From Planctomycetaceae bacterium (lineage in GTDB: Bacteria; Planctomycetota; Planctomycetia; Planctomycetales; Planctomycetaceae), in the NCBI GenBank assembly GCA_027080405.1, contig JALWSL010000365.1:1-5945 (forward strand): a DNA stretch of 5,945 nucleotides. The letters run 5' to 3'. Positions 1 through 5,945 of the stretch are shown in pieces. Under the pieces are notes generated by a model. That model was not told the origin of the DNA. It did not search any database and saw only the letters and a program-made list of their open reading frames with translations. The stretch's first letter is position 1, and every line of letters starts with the position of its first letter. The position numbers and the translations under genes are program-made.

Positions 1-100
1 CTTTCCATATGTATGCTGGTTCAATTTTTATTATCGACAGAAATCATTCTTCAATCATCCTTCCCCATTTCGATTTGATCGCCATGTACCGATCGTGTCC

Positions 101-132
101 CTGTAATCGGGCGTTTCTGTAATCGGGTGCCC
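101..132. repeat. Two-copy 16-bp tandem repeat
   Basis: Two adjacent units at 101-116 and 117-132 both begin with CTGTAATCGGG, an 11-base exact match, and then diverge (12 of 16 positions identical). The first unit also contributes to a possible small hairpin in which CCGAT (89-93) pairs with ATCGG (106-110). The repeat lies in non-coding DNA more than 300 bp upstream of the sulfatase start. Its 8-base core TGTAATCG also occurs, in the opposite orientation, in the tandem repeat after the sulfatase. The function is unknown. Confidence 0.7.
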
Positions 133-436
133 TTGCTTATCAGGCGAAAGTAGGGATGAACCAGTAAGCCTATCGCAGATGGACAGTTTTGAACAGGGAC
201 GATTTTCAAAATCAGCGCATCGCCCCAAGATTACCAAATCATTCGGCGAATCGACCTCGTTTTTCTTCGGGGACGTATCGGAGTTTGGTCATAAAAGATT
301 TTTGATTGAACAGATTCTGATGCGATCAGGTTGGGCCGTGAGTAGACATTTTCACCTGAATGAGAGAAAATGAACCGGTCTCCAGGGAGGCTTTCCTGCC
401 TTCGCTACTTCAATCGATGCCTGTACCGAGCATGAG

Positions 437-441
437 AAGGA
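437..441 (+). promoter_or_regulatory. Ribosome binding site deciding the sulfatase start
   Basis: AAGGA at 437-441 lies 6 bases before the ATG at 448. A GTG at 445 is in the same frame one codon earlier but would leave only 3 bases of spacing, so the ATG is preferred. Confidence 0.7.
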
Positions 442-447
442 ACTGTG

Positions 448-1944
448 ATGCGGCTGTCTATTCGATATGCAACAATCTGTTTGATCGTTCTGTTTGCGGC
501 GACTGCCTTTGCCGACGCTTCTGTGCGCCAGGGCAAACGCCAGAGCAAAATTGAAAATGTCATCTTCATTCTTTCGGACGACCATCGTTTCGATTTTATG
601 GGGTTTCATCCAAATTCTCCTCAATGGTTGGAAACACCCGCGTTCGACAAGATGGCGAAAGAGGGAGTGCATCTGGCCAATGCGTTTGTCACAACATCGC
701 TTTGTTCGCCGAGTCGGGCCTCAATTCTGACCGGGCAGTATATGCATCGGCACAAGGTGGTTGATAACCAACGACCTGTTCCGCCGGGAACCACTTTTTT
801 TCCGCAGTATCTCCAGAAAGCGGGTTTCCAAACAGCCTATATCGGCAAATGGCACATGGGGCACGATGACGATTCCAAACGCCCCGGTTTCGATTACTGG
901 GCCAGTTTCAAAGGACAGGGCAGGTACTACGATCCGGTGCTGAACATCAACGGCAAGAGGCAACAGTTGAAGGGGTACAACGCCGACGTCATGACTGACC
1001 TGGCGCTGAAGTGGCTCGGTTCGGAACGGGATCAGAACAAACCTTTTTACCTGCAACTTGCTTTCAAGGCGGTTCATTATCCGTTCCAGCCGGCCAAACG
1101 GAACGCCGGGAGGTATTCCGGCAAGCCGATTGATTATCCCCAGACACGCGCCCGCACCGAACGGAACTACCGCACACAGCCCAATTGGGTCAAACAACGC
1201 CGCTATTCGATTCACGGTATCGATCACATGGAAACCGGGCCGTTCGACAAAGATCCCGTTCCCGATCTGGACAAACTGTATTACAGCTATGCGGAAGCCG
1301 TCTATACTCTGGACGAAAACATCGCCCGGCTGCTGGAGTTTCTCGAAAAATCGGGACTTTCCAACAACACACTGGTGATGTATATGGGAGATAACGGTTT
1401 TCATTTGGGAGAGCATGGCTTTTACGATAAGCGGGATGCGTTCGAGACCTCGATCCGGGTTCCGCTGCTGGCATGGGCACCGGGAAACCTTGAACCGGGC
1501 AAAAGGCTTGAGCAGATGGCTTTGAATATCGACATCGCTCCCACCGTGCTTGATGTGTTGGGTGTGAGACCACCAGAGGCTGGCGTTTTCGATGGTCAAT
1601 CACTCTATCCGTTAATGAAGGGGAAGTCGATTCCCTGGCGGAAACATTTTGTTTACGAATACCACTGGGAATGGAACTTCCCGGCGACTCCGACACTTTT
1701 CGCTATCCGGACGGATCGCTACAAATATGTCTATTACCATGGCATCTGGGATATCGACAGCTTTCACGATTTACAGACCGACCCCGACGAACGCCACAAT
1801 CTGATTCAAATCCCGGCGTATCAACCACAAATCGAAAAAATGAAGGCCCGGCTTTTTGAAGAACTCAAAGCCAGAAACGGGCTGGATATTCCGGTTCGCG
1901 TGCCCCGCGGCGATCGCCTGGGACAGCGCAAACTGCCCGACTGA
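448..1944 (+). CDS. Secreted sulfatase, N-acetylglucosamine-6-sulfatase-like
   Basis: This is an exported Cys-type sulfatase that hydrolyses sulfate esters, probably on a sulfated glycan. The 498-residue product starts with a Sec signal peptide: basic n-region, hydrophobic core at residues 8-20, likely cleavage after AFA at 22. The sulfatase signature CSPSRASILTG begins at C86, the residue normally converted to formylglycine, with P88 and R90 in the C-x-P-x-R core. Other expected active-site residues are visible: D44/D45 (LSDDHR), K134 and H136 (GKWHMG), H210, D315/N316 (MGDNG) and K328. The aromatic-rich C-terminus (about 400-455, including YEYHWEWNFP and a DPDERHNL segment) matches the DUF4976-type domain of N-acetylglucosamine-6-sulfatase/mucin-desulfating homologues. 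Length is normal and the gene appears intact. The family call is secure; the substrate is inferred only from resemblance. Maturation would need a formylglycine-generating enzyme encoded elsewhere. The gene stands alone, convergent with the DUF1501 gene. Confidence 0.96.
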   Translation: MRLSIRYATICLIVLFAATAFADASVRQGKRQSKIENVIFILSDDHRFDFMGFHPNSPQWLETPAFDKMAKEGVHLANAFVTTSLCSPSRASILTGQYMHRHKVVDNQRPVPPGTTFFPQYLQKAGFQTAYIGKWHMGHDDDSKRPGFDYWASFKGQGRYYDPVLNINGKRQQLKGYNADVMTDLALKWLGSERDQNKPFYLQLAFKAVHYPFQPAKRNAGRYSGKPIDYPQTRARTERNYRTQPNWVKQRRYSIHGIDHMETGPFDKDPVPDLDKLYYSYAEAVYTLDENIARLLEFLEKSGLSNNTLVMYMGDNGFHLGEHGFYDKRDAFETSIRVPLLAWAPGNLEPGKRLEQMALNIDIAPTVLDVLGVRPPEAGVFDGQSLYPLMKGKSIPWRKHFVYEYHWEWNFPATPTLFAIRTDRYKYVYYHGIWDIDSFHDLQTDPDERHNLIQIPAYQPQIEKMKARLFEELKARNGLDIPVRVPRGDRLGQRKLPD

Positions 1945-1949
1945 ACAGA

Positions 1950-2003
1950 TTCGCGATTGCACACCGGCTCGCGGTTGCACATCAGTTCGCGATTACACAT
2001 CGC
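1950..2003. repeat. Three-copy 18-bp tandem repeat
   Basis: Three head-to-tail 18-bp units lie at 1950-1967, 1968-1985 and 1986-2003, starting 5 bases after the sulfatase stop. The consensus is close to TTCGCGATTGCACATCGG. Units 1 and 3 agree at 15 of 18 positions, units 1 and 2 at 14, and units 2 and 3 at 13. Read on minus, the units give a spurious hexapeptide repeat containing CNRE, because 18 is a multiple of three; I do not regard this as coding. The array fills about half of the 111-bp convergent gap. It has no poly-T tract and does not form an obvious terminator. The function is unknown. Confidence 0.85.
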
Positions 2004-2019
2004 TGGTGAAGCGCCCAAA

Positions 2020-2049
2020 ATAATATGACAGAACAGGCCGATGCTGTTC
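2020..2049 (-). terminator. Weak terminator-like hairpin after the DUF1501 gene
   Basis: On minus, GAACAG (2049-2044) and CTGTTC (2036-2031) form a 6-bp stem with a 7-base loop, beginning 6 bases past the DUF1501 stop. A T-rich stretch follows, about 2020-2030, read TGTCATATTAT. The stem is short and the T-tract is interrupted, so efficient intrinsic termination is doubtful. On plus, the hairpin is followed by GCGGC and would not serve the sulfatase. Confidence 0.35.
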
Positions 2050-2055
2050 GCGGCA

Positions 2056-3396
2056 CTAAACCAGTTCTGGCATCGGTCGATAGGTATTGTGTTCGACCAG
2101 ATAGCGAGGGCGCCCTTGGAGATCGGGAATCGCCAAGTGGTCGATATCGATTCCAACCGCTTTGTAGAGTGTCGCAAAAACCTCCTGAAAATGAACCGGG
2201 CGGTCTTCTGCCTGTTCGCCGAGTCGGTTGGTGGAGCCAATCACCTTGCCGGTTCGCATCCCGCCGCCTGCCAACAAGGCACATGAAACGCGCGGCCAAT
2301 GGTCACGTCCGGCGTTGCCATTGATTTTCGGAGTGCGCCCGAATTCCCCCCAAACGACAATTGAAGTATCGTCCAACATGCCGCGCTGGTCGAGATCTTC
2401 GATCAGGGCACTCAGGGCCTGATCAAGCATCGGCATATCTTCCCGTGCCCGTTTGAAGTTGCCTCCGTGCCAGTCCCAACGGGAAAAACAGAGCGTCACA
2501 CAACGCACACCCGCTTCCACCAATCGGCGGGCAACCAGGAAATTATCGAGAAGTTTCGGTCCCCCGTCGGCGACCAGTTTGGCCGATCCTTTGCCGTACC
2601 GCTCACGCAGAGCCGGGTCTTCTTTTTCGACATCCAGCGCGTCCGCCAATTTGCTGGAGGTTAAAATCCCGAAAGCCTGCTGGGCGAATGCGTCCATTCC
2701 GTCCATCATGCCGGAAGCGTCTGCCTGTCGGCGGAAATTATCAAGGGAGGCGAGCACCTGTTTCCGGTCGGAGAGGCGGTCGGCTGATATACCGTTCAAC
2801 GTCATATCGCTACGACCATCGCCGTGCGGCTGGAACGGTGCGTGCGCAACGCCGATGAAACCGGGCTGCCCCGGATCGCCCCACTCCCTGTGACCGGTTC
2901 GTGGCGATAATCCGACAAAAGCGGGAACAGCCGGATCCCGTGAACCGTACACTTTCGACAGAACCGAACCGAGGGACGGCCACCCTCCCGAAGGTTGTTG
3001 ATTAAACCGACGCCCTGTCAGACACTGGAACGCATCGTGTCTTCCATCGGAGCCAACCATCGAACGGATGAAGGCACATTTATCCGCCATCTGGGCGATG
3101 CGCGGAAAGAGCTCTCCAATTTCGATGCCAGGAACATTTGTCTGTATTGGTGAAAACTCCCCACGGATTTCAGAAGGAGCGTCCACTTTAATGTCCCACA
3201 TATCCTGATGCGGAGGCCCGCCAGGCAGGAAAATCATGATGACACTTTTTTTGTTCCCGCTGATTCCGGCAGCCTGCTCAGCCCGCAATAACTGGGGCAG
3301 CGACAGCCCGCCCATTCCCAATCCGCCCAACTTCAGCACCGAACGGCGGGTAATGCCGTCGCACAGCGAATAACGCGAACCAAGTATATTCAGCAT
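2056..3396 (-). CDS. DUF1501 family protein, Tat-exported
   Basis: The 446-residue product belongs to the DUF1501 family, abundant in planctomycetes, whose fold is placed in the alkaline phosphatase/sulfatase superfamily; the reaction is not established. The N-terminus [18 protein letters not shown] is typical of planctomycete members. A twin-arginine motif TRRSVLK (17-23) is followed by a Gly/Leu hydrophobic stretch (24-33), indicating Tat export. Family motifs include [12 protein letters not shown] (57-68), [13 protein letters not shown] (117-129), RWDWHGGN (306-313), [12 protein letters not shown] (349-360) and GRDHWP (363-368); the conserved Asp and His residues are plausible metal ligands by analogy with the superfamily. 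The start is well supported: AAGGAGG (3403-3409 read on minus) lies 6 bases before the ATG. Many planctomycete DUF1501 genes sit beside a DUF1549/DUF1553 (PSD1-type) gene; here neither neighbour is one. It looks intact and monocistronic, transcribed from the promoter at 3507-3535. Confidence 0.96.
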   Translation of the reverse strand: MLNILGSRYSLCDGITRRSVLKLGGLGMGGLSLPQLLRAEQAAGISGNKKSVIMIFLPGGPPHQDMWDIKVDAPSEIRGEFSPIQTNVPGIEIGELFPRIAQMADKCAFIRSMVGSDGRHDAFQCLTGRRFNQQPSGGWPSLGSVLSKVYGSRDPAVPAFVGLSPRTGHREWGDPGQPGFIGVAHAPFQPHGDGRSDMTLNGISADRLSDRKQVLASLDNFRRQADASGMMDGMDAFAQQAFGILTSSKLADALDVEKEDPALRERYGKGSAKLVADGGPKLLDNFLVARRLVEAGVRCVTLCFSRWDWHGGNFKRAREDMPMLDQALSALIEDLDQRGMLDDTSIVVWGEFGRTPKINGNAGRDHWPRVSCALLAGGGMRTGKVIGSTNRLGEQAEDRPVHFQEVFATLYKAVGIDIDHLAIPDLQGRPRYLVEHNTYRPMPELV

Positions 3397-3402
3397 TTCG
3401 TG

Positions 3403-3409
3403 CCTCCTT
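3403..3409 (-). promoter_or_regulatory. Strong ribosome binding site of the DUF1501 gene
   Basis: Read on minus, AAGGAGG lies 6 bases before the ATG at 3396. It is a near-perfect complement to the 3' end of 16S rRNA and is the strongest Shine-Dalgarno in the window, suggesting efficient translation of the DUF1501 gene. Confidence 0.85.
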
Positions 3410-3506
3410 AGTGGAGAACTCTCTGGAAGGAAATAGAGGCGAGAACCCTCACGGGCTTTGCAGAATGCTCATCATCCCTGCTATATTCAGCATCAACTCA
3501 CACATA

Positions 3507-3535
3507 AGGATACTTGCAAATAACCGGATCGTCAA
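3507..3535 (-). promoter_or_regulatory. Sigma70-type promoter for the DUF1501 gene
   Basis: On minus, TTGACG (3535-3530) is followed by a 17-base spacer (3529-3513) and TATCCT (3512-3507). The -35 matches the consensus at 5 of 6 positions, the -10 at 4 of 6, and the spacer length is ideal. Transcription would begin near 3500, giving an untranslated leader of about 100 bases before the DUF1501 ATG. This is the only well-formed promoter I found in the window. It is a prediction by pattern only. Confidence 0.55.
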
Positions 3536-3545
3536 TCATTTTTTA

Positions 3546-3555
3546 CTGTTAACAG
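3546..3555. promoter_or_regulatory. 10-bp palindrome in the divergent intergenic region
   Basis: CTGTTAACAG is a perfect 10-bp palindrome in the 210-bp region between the divergent DUF1501 and PhoD-like genes, about 10 bp upstream of the predicted DUF1501 -35 box and about 50 bp before the PhoD-like start. Its position would suit an operator for a dimeric regulator acting on either gene. A 10-bp palindrome can arise by chance, so this is only a candidate. Confidence 0.2.
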
Positions 3556-3590
3556 GCGTTCCAGCCCTCGCTTGGCCCTGCATCGACTTT

Positions 3591-3596
3591 GGGGAG
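3591..3596 (+). promoter_or_regulatory. Ribosome binding site deciding the PhoD-like start
   Basis: GGGGAG at 3591-3596 precedes the ATG at 3607 with 10 bases between. An in-frame TTG at 3589 would begin just before this motif and has no Shine-Dalgarno of its own, so the ATG is preferred. The spacing is slightly long. Confidence 0.55.
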
Positions 3597-3606
3597 TCAC
3601 CTGATT

Positions 3607-5115
3607 ATGTATCGTCATCGTTCCAGCCGTTTGGTTCATATCCTGTTTCGAGGGCTTTTAATTTGCCTTGTTTATCAAACAGGAATCATGTGCGCATGTG
3701 CATTCTCTCCGATGAAGCCGATGGCAGGGCAAGGGATTATGGTCGGTGAGTTGACCGATCATTCTGCGGTGATTCAGGTTCGGTTGACGCGGGGGGCACG
3801 CCTGGTTGATGGCGATCTCCCCGGAACCAGTGGTGTGGTGAAATTTACGATCACTCCAGGTCGCAGCGGAAAGAAGGGGCAAACGATAAACCTTGAAGCC
3901 GCCGCGCAACCCGAGCATGATTTTATCGCCAGAGTTGTCGTCAGAGAGCTTCAGTCCGGTCAGCGTTATTCATGCAAAACAACAATTCATAAAGATGGAA
4001 AAAGTTTCTGTGGGCCGACCGCTGAATTCAAGACGCTGCCGGGAGTGAAAAATGAATCCCGTGTGAATTTCGTCGTCGTTACAGGAATGAACTACGCCAA
4101 GTTTCACGGAGACAGCCGGATCGACAAAAAGCAGCACCTGATTGAAAACAACACCGAACTGCCGAAACCGTATCAGGGGCCTGATAAGGAACTCGGGTAT
4201 CCTGCGCTAAAAACGATCCTTTCACATCATCCGGATTTCTTCATCGGCACCGGGGATAATGTCTATTACGACACTCCCGACAAGCCGAGAGCCAAAACAG
4301 TGACGGAACTTCGTAGAAAATGGCACGAGCAATTTGTGCAGCCGCGCTATCGTGGCCTCTTCGCCCGAACACCGACTTACTGGATGGTCGATGATCACGA
4401 TTACCGGATTGACGATTGCGATAACACAGGCGACTATCAACCGAGTCCGCAGACGGCCCGCCAATTGATGCTCGAACAGTTACCGTACGGGCCAATGGGC
4501 GAAACGAAAGTAAAAACCTATCGCACCCACCGCATCAGCAAGGATTTGCAATTATGGTTCGTCGAGAATCGCGTCTATCGCAGTCCGAACAAGATGAAAG
4601 ATGGTCCCGACAAAACGATATGGGGAGAAGACCAGAAACGATGGCTCAAGAAAACGCTGCTACAAAGCGATGCGAAATTCAAACTGTTGATCTCTCCGAC
4701 ACCAATGGTCGGACCGGACGACTTGCGAAAGACCGATAATCATACCAACTTTGGCGGCTTCCGACACGAAAGAGACGAGTTTTTCGCCTGGCTGAACGAA
4801 ACAGGTTTGGCCAAAAAGAATTTTTATCTTGTCTGTGGAGACAGGCATTGGCAGTACCACGCACGCCACCCCACGGGAATAGAAGAGTTCTCCTGCGGTG
4901 CTCTTGTCGATGCAAATTCAAGACTGGGCAGGAAACCGGGAGATCCCAAATCGACCGATCCTCACGGACTGATCAAACAGATCTACACGCAGAAGAAACG
5001 CTCGGGTGGATTTCTGGAAATCCGTCTCACCCCGGCAGCAGAACAGGCCGCCACAACATTGGCTTTTGTCTTCTTCGATGAAACGGGAAAAGAACTCTAT
5101 CGATGCCAGAAGTGA
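3607..5115 (+). CDS. Exported PhoD-like metallophosphoesterase
   Basis: The 502-residue product is a PhoD-like (alkaline phosphatase D) metallophosphoesterase, expected to hydrolyse phosphomono- or diesters outside the cytoplasm. A basic N-terminus and hydrophobic segment (about 9-32, ending ACA before FS) form a probable Sec signal peptide; there is no twin-arginine pair, unlike classical PhoD. Residues about 43-145 resemble the beta-rich PhoD N-terminal domain. The catalytic domain shows GTGDNVYYD (214-222, D217/N218), [12 protein letters not shown] (259-270, H264), a DNHTNF segment near 377-382 and [10 protein letters not shown] (409-418, H414/H418). The usual GSC(Q) metal-binding motif at the start of the domain is replaced by VTGMNYAKF (158-166), with no Cys. 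Two adjacent in-frame stops (TGA, TAG) end it. Similar Cys-less proteins seem common in planctomycetes, from memory. The substrate is unknown. No convincing plus-strand promoter was found upstream. Confidence 0.92.
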   Translation: MYRHRSSRLVHILFRGLLICLVYQTGIMCACAFSPMKPMAGQGIMVGELTDHSAVIQVRLTRGARLVDGDLPGTSGVVKFTITPGRSGKKGQTINLEAAAQPEHDFIARVVVRELQSGQRYSCKTTIHKDGKSFCGPTAEFKTLPGVKNESRVNFVVVTGMNYAKFHGDSRIDKKQHLIENNTELPKPYQGPDKELGYPALKTILSHHPDFFIGTGDNVYYDTPDKPRAKTVTELRRKWHEQFVQPRYRGLFARTPTYWMVDDHDYRIDDCDNTGDYQPSPQTARQLMLEQLPYGPMGETKVKTYRTHRISKDLQLWFVENRVYRSPNKMKDGPDKTIWGEDQKRWLKKTLLQSDAKFKLLISPTPMVGPDDLRKTDNHTNFGGFRHERDEFFAWLNETGLAKKNFYLVCGDRHWQYHARHPTGIEEFSCGALVDANSRLGRKPGDPKSTDPHGLIKQIYTQKKRSGGFLEIRLTPAAEQAATTLAFVFFDETGKELYRCQK

Positions 5116-5159
5116 TAGCGACCGGCCAGGCAGCAGGAATAAGTCTGCAGGAAAACGGC

Positions 5160-5187
5160 ATCGGTCACACAGGATCGGTCACACGGC
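5160..5187. repeat. Two-copy 14-bp tandem repeat
   Basis: Units at 5160-5173 and 5174-5187 share ATCGGTCACAC exactly (11 bases), then differ at two of the last three positions. They lie in the 125-bp convergent gap between the PhoD-like and LolD-like genes. The same gap holds the palindrome ACAGGCCTGT (5198-5207) and the inverted repeat TCGATC/GATCGA (5211-5216 and 5223-5228, 6-base loop). Neither is followed by a T-tract on either strand, so I do not call an intrinsic terminator. The function is unknown. Confidence 0.7.
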
Positions 5188-5240
5188 ACCTCTTTACACA
5201 GGCCTGTTTCTCGATCCCGGTCGATCGAACAAGGGGTAGT

Positions 5241-5945
5241 TCAGGCAACTTTTTCGCGCAGGCATTCAATCTGACCATGCGACAGTCGAACGATTCTCTG
5301 TGCCCGGCGGGCGATCGATTCGTCGTGCGTTACCATCACAATGGATAGTCGCTGATCCTCGTTCAGCTGATTGAGCAGTTCGATAATCCCTTTCCCGGTA
5401 TCGACATCCAGATTACCGGTTGGTTCATCGGCGAGCAACACTTCCGGTTCCGTGATGAGCGATCTGGCAATGGCGGCGCGTTGCAATTCGCCGCCTGAAA
5501 CCTGGTTCGGTTTATGCTTCATCCGGTGGCCCAACCCGACCCGCACCAGCAAATCACTCGCCTTTTCCTTTAATTCGTGGCGACGCTTCCAGTATTCCCA
5601 GGTTGAATATCGTATCATCAACGGTGAAAGAACATTTTCGATCAGGTTGAGTTCCGGCAGCAGGTGATAGAACTGGAACACGAACCCAAAAACCCGATTC
5701 CGTAAATCGTCACGCGTTTTCGCAGGAAGATGATCGATTCTTTTTCCATCCAGCCGAACCTCCCCGATATCGGGAGAGTCGAGCAGTCCCAACAAATGCA
5801 ACAGGGTACTTTTCCCGGAACCGGATTGTCCGATAATCGAGAGGAACTCCCCTTTTCGCAGTTCCAGGTTCACTCCCTGCAAAACCTCGACGCAATTCGC
5901 CCCGTTACGATACGTTTTGCCGAGTGCCACAGAGGTGAGATGCGA
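5241..5945 (-). CDS. lolD: LolD/MacB-type ABC transporter ATP-binding protein (5' end cut)
   Basis: This is the nucleotide-binding subunit of a LolCDE/MacB-type ABC transporter, which uses ATP with FtsX-like permeases to move lipoproteins toward the outer membrane or to export other substrates. Counting from the first visible codon (5945), Walker A GQSGSGKST is at 39-47, the Q-loop Q91 sits in FVFQFYHLLPE, the signature VSGGELQR is at 149-156, Walker B VLLADEP at 169-175 with catalytic E174, the D-loop NLD at 178-180 and the switch His H207 in VTHD. The FQFYHLLPE segment is characteristic of LolD. The frame stays open to the window edge (reading SHLTS before a GTG at 5930). That GTG has no Shine-Dalgarno, so the true start is probably just outside and the gene is nearly complete here. 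A partner permease is expected beyond the edge. LolD versus a general MacB-like ATPase cannot be settled without it. Confidence 0.93.
   Translation of the reverse strand, partial: SHLTSVALGKTYRNGANCVEVLQGVNLELRKGEFLSIIGQSGSGKSTLLHLLGLLDSPDIGEVRLDGKRIDHLPAKTRDDLRNRVFGFVFQFYHLLPELNLIENVLSPLMIRYSTWEYWKRRHELKEKASDLLVRVGLGHRMKHKPNQVSGGELQRAAIARSLITEPEVLLADEPTGNLDVDTGKGIIELLNQLNEDQRLSIVMVTHDESIARRAQRIVRLSHGQIECLREKVA

Larger units (their letters stand above)
1..447. other. Gene-free leader upstream of the sulfatase
   Basis: No coding region here has a ribosome binding site, a recognisable protein or a good start. The longest open frames (179-373 on plus, 55-237 on minus) give low-complexity, unfamiliar peptides, and the plus one has no Shine-Dalgarno before its ATG. 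Three short plus frames are open from the left edge (to 78, 106 and 122), so the tail of a gene ending near 80-120 cannot be fully excluded, but none looks like a protein C-terminus. Visible elements are a two-copy 16-bp tandem repeat (101-132), the small inverted repeats GATTTTcAAAATC (201-213) and ATTCGgCGAAT (241-251), and CTGAT/ATCAG around a 3-base loop (317-329). I saw no well-spaced sigma70 promoter for the sulfatase. An untranslated leader or a small RNA remains possible but unsupported. Confidence 0.6.

Noticed and set aside
179..373. 64-codon open frame on plus in the leader
   Set aside because: No Shine-Dalgarno before the ATG and no recognisable sequence features.
721..1599. 292-codon open frame on minus, antisense to the sulfatase
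   Set aside because: It lies inside the well-supported sulfatase gene, matches no family I recognise, and is the usual shadow of codon bias on the opposite strand.
1950..2003. DnaA-box or CRISPR-like reading of the 18-bp repeats
   Set aside because: The units differ from the DnaA box TTATCCACA at several positions, and the array has no spacers, so neither an origin nor a CRISPR is supported.
1821..2240. Minus open frame containing a hexapeptide repeat with CNRE
   Set aside because: The peptide repeat is a consequence of the 18-bp DNA tandem repeat, and the rest of the frame overlaps the DUF1501 gene in another frame and the end of the sulfatase.
3411..3749. Plus open frame starting in the divergent intergenic region
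   Set aside because: It starts with GTG without a ribosome binding site, overlaps the PhoD-like gene in another frame and resembles no protein.
5198..5228. Intrinsic terminator between the PhoD-like and lolD genes
   Set aside because: There are inverted repeats (ACAGGCCTGT and TCGATC/GATCGA), but no T-tract follows on either strand.
5930..5930. GTG at 5930 (minus) as the lolD start
   Set aside because: No Shine-Dalgarno precedes it, the frame continues to the window edge, and LolD proteins usually have a few more residues before this point.

Overview
The window looks like ordinary chromosomal DNA from a planctomycete (order Planctomycetales). The main reason is gene content: a secreted Cys-type sulfatase, a DUF1501 protein with the typical planctomycete N-terminus and Tat signal, and a divergent PhoD-like metallophosphoesterase of a kind common in that phylum. 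Base composition is roughly balanced by eye. The assignment rests on protein resemblance recalled from memory, not on a search.

Layout: 1-447 is a leader without a convincing gene and carries a two-copy 16-bp tandem repeat. 448-1944 (+) encodes an exported sulfatase resembling N-acetylglucosamine-6-sulfatases. 1945-2055 is a convergent gap with three copies of an 18-bp tandem repeat and a weak terminator-like hairpin. 2056-3396 (-) encodes a Tat-exported DUF1501 protein with a strong ribosome binding site and a good sigma70-type promoter about 110 bp upstream of its start. 3397-3606 is the divergent intergenic region, holding that promoter and a 10-bp palindrome. 3607-5115 (+) encodes an exported PhoD-like metallophosphoesterase. 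5116-5240 is another convergent gap with a two-copy 14-bp tandem repeat. 5241-5945 (-) is the ATP-binding subunit of a LolD/MacB-type ABC transporter, cut at its 5' end by the window edge.

The genes alternate in strand (+, -, +, -), so each is probably its own transcription unit and no operon is visible. Three of the four products are predicted exported hydrolase-fold proteins: a sulfatase and DUF1501, both of the alkaline phosphatase superfamily fold, and a calcineurin-like/PhoD-like esterase. This fits the large exported hydrolase repertoire of planctomycetes that degrade sulfated polysaccharides, but nothing shows that they act in one pathway. The LolD-like ATPase would act at the inner membrane with a permease probably encoded beyond the right edge.

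I did not find a clear undescribed system. The most unusual signals are short tandem repeats with possibly related cores in three of the four non-coding regions, and a PhoD-like enzyme that lacks the family's usual GSC motif and twin-arginine signal.
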